Source: Gammaproteobacteria bacterium
Lineage (GTDB): Bacteria; Pseudomonadota; Gammaproteobacteria; Ga0077536
DNA: 64,000 nucleotides
Assembly: GCA_024235015.1 (NCBI GenBank)
Contig: JACKNG010000004.1
Coordinates: forward strand, 248,001 to 312,000
Direction of reading: 5' to 3'
The translations under genes and the position numbers were made by a program. A model generated the notes under the pieces. That model saw only the letters and a program-made list of their open reading frames with translations. It was not told where the DNA came from and made no database searches. Every line of letters begins with the position of its first letter. Position 1 is the first letter of the stretch. Of the stretch, positions 56,101-62,017 are shown one piece after another.

Positions 56101-56823
56101 CGCGAATTGGCCGCCGCCAACCAGCACAAGAGCGAGTTCCTGGCCAACATGTCCCACGAGCTGCGCACACCCTTGAATGCCATCATCGGCTTCTCCGAGG
56201 TGATGCTCGAAGGGCTGTTCGGTGAGCTGAACGAGAAGCAGGACGATTATCTCAAGGACATCCACGAATCCGGCGAGCACCTGCTCTCGCTCATCAACGA
56301 TATCCTGGACCTTTCCAAGATCGAGGCCGGGCGCATGGAACTCGACGTCGAGGACTTCGACATCGGTAGCGCGCTCGGCAACACGCTGACCCTGATCCGG
56401 GAGCGTGCGCAGCAGCATGGCATCAACCTCTCGTTCGAGGCAGCCGGTGATCTCGGCGAGATGCGCGCCGACCAGCGCAAGTTGAAGCAGGTCATGCTGA
56501 ACCTGCTCTCCAACGCCGTGAAGTTCACCCCGGATGGCGGCGCCATCACGGTGCGCGCGGCCTATGCGGACGAGGTGCTGGCGGTGTCCGTCAGCGACAC
56601 TGGTATCGGCATCGCACCCGCGGACCAGGAGGCGGTGTTCCAGGAGTTCCGCCAGGCCGGCGGCCAGCATTTGAATAAGTCCGAAGGGACCGGGCTCGGC
56701 CTCTCGCTCACCCGCCGTTTCGTCGAAATGCACGGCGGCACCATCAGCCTCGAAAGCACCGTGGGCGAAGGCTCGACCTTCAGCTTCACCTTACCCAGCC
56801 AGGTCCAGGAACACGCCGCATGA
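47200..56823 (+). CDS. Giant soluble histidine kinase with 17 tandem GAF domains
   Basis: 3,207 aa. After a short N-terminal coiled coil come 17 GAF units of about 165-180 residues. Each ends in a motif like TFADQAVIAIENARLF followed by a linker helix (ETQEALERQTATAEVL, then VISSS); these motifs start near 47761, 48270, 48773, 49311, 49830, 50337, 50874, 51383, 51908, 52420, 52922, 53448, 53961, 54476, 55000, 55520 and 56035. The kinase core is HisKA with His2986 in NMSHELRTPLNAIIGFSEVM, N-box NLLSNAVKFTPDGG, G1 DTGIGIAPAD and G2 GTGLGLSLT. There is no signal peptide, membrane segment, PAS or receiver domain. Several GAF units are near-identical, showing recent expansion. GAFs usually bind small ligands, tetrapyrroles or cyclic nucleotides; no bilin-binding Cys pattern was recognised. 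Start ATG has a strong ribosome binding site; the stop overlaps the receiver gene by 4 nt. Confidence 0.93.
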   Translation: MEASAAALEALERELAARTAELEARDAELALARTARDHHAATAEVLRIIGESPGDSQRVLEAILERAVALAGGNRGVIVHFDGELLHLGAFHGRAGETTANAHAVFPHAPDHGRIVGRAVLEGAPVQSADLWNDPGYPPEVRELARSQDARSALGVPLRSAGQVVGAISVSRATAGPFADEFVATLQTFADQAVIAIENARLFNETQEALERQTATAEVLQVISSSVEDSRPVFEKILASCASLFDVTDAGVALVGDDGLVRVMARGGAALDVPEPAPSSDSVTLAKIRAREVWHIPDAAAARGELTSTQLEGLEKYGNYSVLLVPLVRREEGIGAIWLTRNPARAFSAAEIELLRAFADEAVIAIENARLFNETQEALERQTATAGVLQVISSSVEDAAPVFEKILDSCESLFGADVLGIALRREDGTLDLSARRGVDVSVSDEYALDDTVTGLSIRERRVVHIPDTAREPKLDGIQRQSVERYGHFSLLVAPLLWKGEGIGSIFLGRFPARPFSDNEIELLRTFTDQAVIAIQNAQLFRDTTEALERQTATADVLRVISQSPTDVQPVFEAIAERARVLCGGSVGLVTRVRGEEVHAVALTGPSAAVTEAAAAQFPRPIDRGSASTRAILDRAPVNIGDYLDDAQVSAAMKAAMREGGAGTTMARAALAVPMVRGDDVIGAVLVSKDEPGRFPDNQVKLLETFADQAVIAIENTRLFNETQEALEQQTASAEVLEVISSSVTDAQPVMDIIVERCLQLFGADGAGIWIPLDQDQMTLVALAGAMYANLDLDHVATSVHMDSDPALALIAQGQTVHDPELTVESEVEAIREWTRAIGATSILRTPLMVDGQFSGVLLVARTPPKPFTDKEIALLKSFAGQAVIAIQNARQFRETQEALERQTATAGVLQVISSSVEDAAPVFEKILDSCALLFGVDLMGITLLGDDGTMILAAQRGADAYDFPVNATAEGSLTAQSVRERRLIHIPDISKETSLGPYQQAALASLGPASALFAPLLHLGQGIGAIWLGRLPARPFSNREIELLETFANQAVIAIQNARLFRDTQEALERETATADVLRVISQSPTDVQPVFEAIAERARVLCGGSVGLVTRVRDKEVHAVALTGPSATVVEAAVAQFPRPIDRGSASTRAILDRAPVNIGDYLDDPEVSAVIKTTMRDGVAGTSMARAALAVPMVRGDDVIGAVLVAKDEPGRFTDNQVKLLETFADQAVIAIENTRLFNETQAALERQTATSEVLAVIGSSPTDVQPVFDAIVERAMNLCGGSFGLATRYDGRLMHLAAARGFADDSLLDQWQDVAPDRSVGAGRAILECRTIEIPDVFADPEYGLGDRATLDGFRSFVAVPMLRQGRCVGTLGVGRAEAGAFPPNLVRLLETFADQAVIALENTRLFNETQQALERQTATAEVLRTISSSVKETEPVFEAILDSCQRLFKVANYGILLAEGDGLGRFAARRVEDIVDPMLEGLPFESVPLDSFVSGRAVLEKRVIYVPDAVAEPDAPENTRRLVERIGNYSLLSAPLMHEGGALGALWLSHRPPRPFDDKEIALLQTFADQAVIAIENTRLFRETQEALERQTATAEVLEVISSSPTDVQPVFEAIVERAMALCGAEFGAATRFDGEMLHAACIRGMTEADVTASLAAYPCVPTNATVTGRALIARMPVQIPDLEADPDYTIDYSSDINSAVAVPLLRGSAAVGTIALLRRETGLFPETQVRLLQTFADQAVIALENTRLFRETQEALERQTATAEVLQVISSSPTDVQPVFEAIVERAMALCGAEFGAATRFDGEMLHITCTRGMNEADVAAGAAAYPRVPTKATVQGRALLERAPVQIPDLKADPDYAIGFSSDMNSALAVPLLRGGEAVGAIALLRRETGLFPETQVRLLQTFADQAVIALENTRLFTETQEALERQTATAEVLGVISNSPTDVAPVFQAIAERARVLCQANLCMVSRLDGTEVHLVGIDGANEEIVRRLEALFPMPMDRRTSLSTRAVFTRGPVQVRDVLDDPELSEEVKEVYVASGQRSGLAAPMISGQEVIGAIFVSRSEASEYPDNLVQLLETFAAQAVIAIDNVRLFKETRDALDRQTAISDILRVTTESPSDVEPILGAIAEHAARLCEAASASIFLAEDDLLQHIASRGPLADQAGSVSPFPIDRSSMTGRAILDQRTVAVDDMQAEVVEFARSSEIARQLGHRSTVAAPLMREGRAFGALLLRRQEVRPFGERELALLRTFGDQAAIAIASVRLFKQTEEALEQQTATADILRVIGESVEDTAPVFETILDRCQKLIEAESQFISLVDERGLVQLAALRAPDAMVAAAEQAYPVRLEDSVTGLVARDGETLCVQSVMSAEGVPSMKRIAEQFGDYAAVIAPLVLRGRVAGSIGAARGTSRPFTKREIDLISTFADQAVIAIQNAQLFRETHEALEQQTAMADVLRVIGSSVEDTAPVFETILDRSEQLVEAESQIIFLVDEREQVSIGAIRGPTEVKAAAEAVYPIPLADTATSLVLQTRKTLHVPSVAAQAERPRSMQSFYELIGDWSMVVAPLVLRDRVVGSLTTSRIPARPFNQREIDLLSTFADQAVIAIENARLFKEAQDALERQTATAEVLKVISRSVEDVQPVFEAIVDSCARVFDTEQLGITMVDEQGEMTRLVAIRGPSTDTFKDLYMRPRPMADSALPEAFRAGRTVIYRLVDEHSDVPPMLKQGQQVIGDYSMMVAPMMREGRGLGVLWIYATPPRPFSAEEQELFTTFADQAVIAIENARLFRETQEALEQQTASADVLRVISSSVEDTRPVFKKIIDSCEHLFGADQIGIYVVGDDGLIHIGAHRGPQLESTAALFPAPFAGSATELVLKQRAPFHVHDVSVAEGLPYTIRKLADHIGVSYSLLMVPLWKGGRDIGSLVVTRYPAKPFQDKEIALLSAFADQAVIAIENARLFREIEAKSRELAAANQHKSEFLANMSHELRTPLNAIIGFSEVMLEGLFGELNEKQDDYLKDIHESGEHLLSLINDILDLSKIEAGRMELDVEDFDIGSALGNTLTLIRERAQQHGINLSFEAAGDLGEMRADQRKLKQVMLNLLSNAVKFTPDGGAITVRAAYADEVLAVSVSDTGIGIAPADQEAVFQEFRQAGGQHLNKSEGTGLGLSLTRRFVEMHGGTISLESTVGEGSTFSFTLPSQVQEHAA
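48331..49380 (+). repeat. GAF units 3-4, duplicated as units 6-7 at 49891-50943
   Basis: A two-unit block recurs 1,560-1,563 nt downstream, in frame. At the DNA level long stretches are almost identical, for example the segments around 48361-48425 and 49921-49985, or 48862-48955 and 50425-50518. Unit 4 and unit 7 share QSPTDVQPVFEAIAERARVL and GSVGLVTRVR and keep the same FPRPIDRGSASTRAILDRAP. The block probably arose by tandem duplication of three units, with the third copies (units 5 and 8) since diverged or replaced. Confidence 0.75.
51961..52974 (+). repeat. Near-identical tandem GAF units 10 and 11 (507-nt period)
   Basis: Unit 10 (51961-52467) and unit 11 (52468-52974) are direct repeats with an exact offset of 507 nt (169 codons). 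Both contain AIVERAMALCGAEFGAATRF, the same VQIPDL-ADPDY segment and LLRRETGLFPETQVRLLQTF. Differences cluster in the putative ligand face (HAACIRGM versus HITCTRGM). This is the youngest-looking duplication in the array and a natural site for unequal crossing-over. Confidence 0.8.
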
Positions 56824-57185
56824 AGACCGTCCTCATCATCGAAGACAATCTGAAGAACATGAAGTTGACCAGCGACCTGCTCGAAGTGAAGGGCTACGCG
56901 GTGCTCACGGCCGACAACGCCGAGGCCGGGCTCACGCTCGCCGCCGAGCACCTACCCGATCTGATCCTGATGGACATCCAGATGCCGGGGGTGGACGGCT
57001 TCACGGCGCTGACTCGCCTGCGCGAAGCCCCGGCCACGGCCGCCATCCCGGTCGCTGCCTTTACCGCCTCGGTGATGACCACCGACCGCGCGCGAATCAG
57101 TGAGGCCGGCTTCGATGCCTTCATCGGCAAGCCGATTCGGATGAAGGAGTTTCTCGCCACCGTCGCCGAGCTGTGCCAGGAATAG
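56820..57185 (+). CDS. Stand-alone response-regulator receiver (DivK/CheY-like)
   Basis: 121 aa, a receiver domain only. Acidic pocket in LIIEDN (Glu8, Asp9), phospho-acceptor Asp52 in LILMDIQMPGVDGF, Thr82 in AAFTASVM and Lys104 in FIGKPIRM. It has no DNA-binding or enzymatic output, so it must act by protein contact or as a phosphorelay shuttle. ATG overlaps the kinase stop by 4 nt, making it the probable cognate partner. Confidence 0.95.
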   Translation: MKTVLIIEDNLKNMKLTSDLLEVKGYAVLTADNAEAGLTLAAEHLPDLILMDIQMPGVDGFTALTRLREAPATAAIPVAAFTASVMTTDRARISEAGFDAFIGKPIRMKEFLATVAELCQE

Positions 57186-57267
57186 GCGCCCGGTTGCGCT
57201 CGTGGGCGCAGGATGCCGTGTCGAGTCCCCGCTATGAGTCGAGCCGGCCGGGCCCCGAGGCTGCATC

Positions 57268-58461
57268 GTGAGAAATCCGGGTGTCGCCCCGATGGCGGCC
57301 TTCTGGTTTCTCTACATGGCTGGGCTCGGCGTGATCTTCCCCTACCTGAGCCTCTACTTCCGCGACACCGTCGGCCTGACGGGGGGGCAACTCGGTCTCG
57401 CGATGGCGATGAATCCGTTGATGGGGATCGTGGCCTCGCCACTGTGGGGCCAGTGGGCCGATCGCACCGGCCGGCGCCGGGGTGCGCTGTTCGTGCTGGC
57501 CTCGGGCGCGGCGCTGGGTTACCTCCTCGTCCCCCATGCGGCCGGTTTCGCGGCGTTGCTGCTGTGCCTCGCGTTGCTCTCGGCGTTCGCCGCGCCGGCG
57601 ATGGCGGTGGCGTCGTCGCTGTCGTTCGCCGTGCTGGGTCCGGGCGGTGCGGCACGGTTCGGCCGGGTCAGGGTGTGGGGCACGATCGGCTACCTGGTGA
57701 TGATCCTGGCGTTTCCCGCCGTGCTCGCTTGGGCCAGGGGCGATGCCGCGGTCGTCAGCAATACACACGCGCTGGCGCTCATCTTCCCGCTCGCAGCCGG
57801 GCTCTGCCTCGCCGCGGCCCTGGTCCTGGTCCGCGTGCCGGCTACGGCTGCGATCACCGTGCGCGCCCGGCGCGAGGACGTCGGTGCGCTGTTAGGGCGG
57901 CCCGCGTACCGGCGCCTGCTCGTACTGGCCCTGCTTGCATTCGGCCTGCTGTCCGGCCCGATCATGCTCTTCCCCGTCTTCGTCACCGCGCGCGGCGGTG
58001 CGATCGAGACCGTGAGCCACCTTTGGATCCCGATGCTGCTGCTCGAAATCCCGTTGATCTGGTTCGCCGGCGCCGGGCTGCGCCGGATGGGAGCGCGCGG
58101 CCTGATCGCAGCCGGCATCGCCCTCGACGGCGCGCGCTGGCTTGCCACCGCCCTGGCGCCGGGGCTTACCTGGATCTTCGGCATCCAGCTGTTGCACGGC
58201 GCGGTGGTGGTTGGGCTCATCATCGGCATGCAACTCTACGTTGAAGGCGAGGTTCCGGAACGCCTGCGGGTGACCGGCCAGACGTTGCTGGGCACGATGA
58301 TGAGTCTTGGCGCCGTCCTGTCCCACCTGTGGGCGGGCCTGGCGCTGGAGCGCCTCGGCGCCGATGCGCCTTACCTGATCGCCGGTCCGGTTGCGCTGGT
58401 GCTCGGCATTGCGGCCTGGTTCTTCCTCGGGCCGGGAACGGACGGCAGCAGGCAGCCATGA
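57268..58461 (+). CDS. MFS transporter (PPP/nucleoside-symporter-like)
   Basis: 397 aa from GTG at 57268 (ATG at 57292 is an alternative). Twelve hydrophobic segments. The first helix FWFLYMAGLGVIFPYLSLYF and loop 2-3 motif SPLWGQWADRTGRRR are typical of the HsrA/3-phenylpropionic acid permease-like MFS branch. Later: GRVRVWGTIGYLVMILAF and VTGQTLLGTMMSLGAVLSHL. Substrate unknown. It starts 82 nt after the receiver gene and is probably independent of it. Confidence 0.88.
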   Translation: MRNPGVAPMAAFWFLYMAGLGVIFPYLSLYFRDTVGLTGGQLGLAMAMNPLMGIVASPLWGQWADRTGRRRGALFVLASGAALGYLLVPHAAGFAALLLCLALLSAFAAPAMAVASSLSFAVLGPGGAARFGRVRVWGTIGYLVMILAFPAVLAWARGDAAVVSNTHALALIFPLAAGLCLAAALVLVRVPATAAITVRARREDVGALLGRPAYRRLLVLALLAFGLLSGPIMLFPVFVTARGGAIETVSHLWIPMLLLEIPLIWFAGAGLRRMGARGLIAAGIALDGARWLATALAPGLTWIFGIQLLHGAVVVGLIIGMQLYVEGEVPERLRVTGQTLLGTMMSLGAVLSHLWAGLALERLGADAPYLIAGPVALVLGIAAWFFLGPGTDGSRQP

Positions 58462-58567
58462 ATCGCGCCGCACGATAATCGATGCCGTGATCGTCGCGCA
58501 TGACGCTGATCGAACCTTGGCCGAGGCAATCGAGTATGGTCTATCCGAACTACGGCGAGTGTCCGCG

Positions 58568-61500
58568 ATGAAGTGCCCCGGCTGTCAGCGTGAACCACCG
58601 CCGGGGTCGGCTTTCTGCAACCATTGCGGCGCGCGGCTCGAGCTCGTATGCCCCGCTTGCGGCGCCAGGCCGCCGCCGGGTTCGCGCTTCTGCAATGAAT
58701 GCGGTGCCAACCTGACCGTCCAACCCGCCCCGCCGGGCGGTGCCGCGGCACCGCCCAAAGCCGTACCGCCACAACGTTCACCTCGCGACTACACCCCGAA
58801 ACACCTGGCCGACCAGATCCTGCGCTCGCGCGCGGCGCTGGCCGGTGAACGCAAGCTGGTCACGGTGCTGTTCGCCGACGTCAAGGGTTCGATGGCACTC
58901 GCCGAGCAGCTCGACGCCGAGACCTGGCACGAGGTACTCGATCGATTCTTCGAGATCCTGGCCGACGGTGTGCATCGCTTCGAAGGCACCATCAACCAGT
59001 TCACCGGCGACGGCATCATGGCGCTGTTCGGTGCGCCCATTGCCCACGAGGACCACGCCCAGCGCGCCTGCTACGCCGCCCTGCACCTGCACGATGCGAT
59101 GCGCGCCTATGCCAATGAGCTGCGCCGCACGCAGGGACTCAATCTCGCCGTGCGCATGGGGCTGAATTCCGGTGTGGTGGTGGTCGGCGCCATCGGCGAT
59201 GACCTGCGCATGGACTACACCGCCCAAGGCCAGACGGTCGGCCTCGCCCAGCGCATGGAACAGCTCGCCGCGGCTGACAGCGCCTACCTCGCGGCAGCCA
59301 CCGCGAAACTCGTGGAAGGCTACGTCGATCTGCGTGCGCTGGGCGAATTCACGCTCAAGGGCGTGAGCGAACCGCTGGCGGTGTTCGAGCTTGCCGGCAC
59401 CGGTGCGCTGCGCAGTCGACTCGACGCCTCACGCGTACGCGGCTTTTCGCGCTTCGTCGGCCGCGGCCACGAGATGGCCACGCTGGAGGCGGCACTCGAG
59501 CGCAGCCTCGCCACGCATGGGCTGACGGTAGGCGTGGTCGCCGAAGCGGGCACCGGCAAGAGCCGCCTGTGTCACGAATTCCTCGAGCGCTGTCGCGCGC
59601 GCGACTTTCCCGTGATCGAGGTCAGTGCCGTCTCGCACGGCCGCAACGTGCCCCTGCTGCCGATGCTGGCCCTGTTCCGGGCTTTTTTTGGTGTTCGCGC
59701 CGACGACGATGCACTCACCGCGCGCGAGAAGATCGCCGGCCGGCTGATGCTGCTCGACGACAGCCTGCGCGACGACCTGCCGATCTTCTTCAACCTGCTC
59801 GGCGTGCCCGACCCCGCGCGCCCGCTGCCCGCGATTGGCGCCGACGAACTGCAGCGCCGCGCCTTTGCCGCCATCCGTGCGCTCACCCGCGCCGACGGCC
59901 AGCGTGACAAGCCGGCCGTCGTCTGTATCGAAGACCTGCACTGGCTGGACGCGGCGAGCGATAACTACCTTGTCCAGATCGTCGAAGCCACGTCCACGTC
60001 GCGCGGCCTGCTGTTGGTCAATTTCCGCCCGGAGTACCGCGCGGACTGGATGCAGACGGCCACCTACCAGCAGATCCCGCTCGCCCAGTTGGATACGGCA
60101 GCGGTACGCGAATTGCTCGGCGAGCTGCTCGGTCACGACGCCAGCGTCGACGGCATGGCCGAATTCGTCTACCAGCGTGCCGGCGGCAACCCCTTCTTCG
60201 TCGAGGAGATTGTGCAGACCCTGGTCGAGACCGGCGCGCTGGTCGGCGCGCGCGGCGCGTATCGACTGGTGCGCGCGGTCGACGCGCTGGTGATGCCGAC
60301 GACGGTGCAGGCGTTGCTCGCCGCGCGTATTGATCGCCTGGCCGAACGCGACAAGCAACTGCTGCAGCAAGCCGCGGTGATCGGCCGTACCTTCGAGGCA
60401 CGCGTGCTGATCGAAGTCAGCGCCTTGCCGGCGGCCGAGTTCGAAGCGGCCATGCGCACGCTGCGCGAAACCGAGTTCGTAAACGAGGTGGCGCTCTATC
60501 CCAGGCTCGAGTACGGCTTCAAACACCCGCTGACCCAGGAAGTAGCGAACGACTCCCAGCTCAAAGTACGCCGCGCCGAGACCCATGCCAGGGTGGCGCG
60601 CGCGATCGAGGCACTGTCACCCGAGCACCTCGACGAGGAGGCCGCCATGCTCGCCCACCACTGGGCGGCGGCCGGCGAGGCGGTTACGGCTGCGCGCTGG
60701 CATGCGCGCGCGGCGCGGTGGATCGGTATCAGCGACTACCACGAGGCGGCGGCGCACTGGCAACGGGCCTGCGAGATGCTCGCCGGTGACCACGACGATG
60801 CCGGGCTATTGCGCGAGCGCGCCGAGATGGTCACCAATCTGTTGCTGGTCGCCTACCGCGTCGGCATCCCGGCGGACGATGCGGCGGCGTGGTTCGACGT
60901 GGCGCGTCGCGACCTCGAACGTCTCGGCGATCTCGAGTCGCTCACTCTGCTGCACCTCGGATACACCGGGATCTTGCAGAACGCCGGTCGCGTTCACGAT
61001 GATCTTGCGGTAGCGGCCGAAGGCGAGGCGATTGCCCGGCGCACAGGTAGTGCAGCGTTGCGCGCCGCAGCTGGCGTGGACCTTTCGTACTGCCTGATGA
61101 TGGTCGGGAAGCTGGCCGATTCCTGCGCGATGACGCTGACGGTGCGCGAACTTTGCGGTGACGATGTCACCCTTGGCATGGACTACATTTTGGTCCCGGC
61201 CCCGATCTTCGGCTACACGGTTGGTGCCATTGCACTGGTCGAGTCGGGGCGCATGGCAGACGCGGTACGCGATATCGACCACGGGTTTGCGCTGGCCATG
61301 ACCCATGGCTCCGACGAAATGCGTTGCTGGGCGCACTGGAGCCGCCTGGTCCTGGTCGACGCGCGCGGAGCGCATGCCCCCGAAGTACTGGATTGGGCGC
61401 GCCTCGCGATCGAAGCAGCGGAACGCAGCGGCAGCCGGCAGGCGCGCATGGTCGCGCATTGCCTGGTGGTGCTGGCGCGCGTGCTGGAGCGCCAATGGGG

Positions 61501-61969
61501 TTCGTCTAGCGACCACATCCAGCACGCGCGTGAGTTGTGGCACCAGGGCATCGCGGGCGACTTCGCACCGTGGATGTTGACTATCGAGGCCCGGGATCTG
61601 CACGGCATGGGTGAGACCGAGAGCGCCTGCGAAACATCCGGCGAAGCGATTGAACTCGCGCGCAAGCAAGGCCAACCAGTGACGCTGTGCGAAGCGATCG
61701 TCGCGCACGTCCCGGCGCTGCGCCGCCGCGACGGCGCCGCCGCGGCCACGTCGATCACGGCACTCCTGGACGAGATGGAGCGTCTGATCGAAGGCACCGG
61801 TGCCGAGCGCTGGCGCCCGCACGTTCACCGCGAACGCGGAGAGCTGGCCTTGCTGCGCGATGACGCTGCGACCGCGCGGCGCGAATTCGGCACCGCCCTG
61901 GATCTGTTCACCGCCATGGGGGCGGATGGTCATGCGGAGCGCCTTCGTACGCGCTTGGCGACCCACTGA
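58568..61969 (+). CDS. Zinc ribbon-cyclase homology-ATPase-TPR signalling protein, paralogue 3
   Basis: 1,133 aa from the ATG at 58568, the start of the first zinc ribbon (MKCPGCQREPPPGSAFCNHC; second ribbon RFCNECGAN). The bridge SPRDYTPKHLADQILRSRAA and cyclase homology domain (VTVLFADVKGSMALAE, NQFTGDGIMALFGAPIAHED) match paralogues 1 and 2. The Walker A is degenerate at its first position (AEAGTGKSR instead of GEAG) and Walker B is VVCIEDLHWLDAASD. Lys-to-Gln and Asn-to-Gly substitutions are again present (TVGLAQRM). C-terminal TPR-like helices are distinct. It is separated from paralogues 1-2 by the kinase locus. Confidence 0.88.
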   Translation: MKCPGCQREPPPGSAFCNHCGARLELVCPACGARPPPGSRFCNECGANLTVQPAPPGGAAAPPKAVPPQRSPRDYTPKHLADQILRSRAALAGERKLVTVLFADVKGSMALAEQLDAETWHEVLDRFFEILADGVHRFEGTINQFTGDGIMALFGAPIAHEDHAQRACYAALHLHDAMRAYANELRRTQGLNLAVRMGLNSGVVVVGAIGDDLRMDYTAQGQTVGLAQRMEQLAAADSAYLAAATAKLVEGYVDLRALGEFTLKGVSEPLAVFELAGTGALRSRLDASRVRGFSRFVGRGHEMATLEAALERSLATHGLTVGVVAEAGTGKSRLCHEFLERCRARDFPVIEVSAVSHGRNVPLLPMLALFRAFFGVRADDDALTAREKIAGRLMLLDDSLRDDLPIFFNLLGVPDPARPLPAIGADELQRRAFAAIRALTRADGQRDKPAVVCIEDLHWLDAASDNYLVQIVEATSTSRGLLLVNFRPEYRADWMQTATYQQIPLAQLDTAAVRELLGELLGHDASVDGMAEFVYQRAGGNPFFVEEIVQTLVETGALVGARGAYRLVRAVDALVMPTTVQALLAARIDRLAERDKQLLQQAAVIGRTFEARVLIEVSALPAAEFEAAMRTLRETEFVNEVALYPRLEYGFKHPLTQEVANDSQLKVRRAETHARVARAIEALSPEHLDEEAAMLAHHWAAAGEAVTAARWHARAARWIGISDYHEAAAHWQRACEMLAGDHDDAGLLRERAEMVTNLLLVAYRVGIPADDAAAWFDVARRDLERLGDLESLTLLHLGYTGILQNAGRVHDDLAVAAEGEAIARRTGSAALRAAAGVDLSYCLMMVGKLADSCAMTLTVRELCGDDVTLGMDYILVPAPIFGYTVGAIALVESGRMADAVRDIDHGFALAMTHGSDEMRCWAHWSRLVLVDARGAHAPEVLDWARLAIEAAERSGSRQARMVAHCLVVLARVLERQWGSSSDHIQHARELWHQGIAGDFAPWMLTIEARDLHGMGETESACETSGEAIELARKQGQPVTLCEAIVAHVPALRRRDGAAAATSITALLDEMERLIEGTGAERWRPHVHRERGELALLRDDAATARREFGTALDLFTAMGADGHAERLRTRLATH

Positions 61970-62017
61970 GCCCTTAACACAGCGCGACGGATCGCGACAA
62001 ACGTGGATAACCAAATC

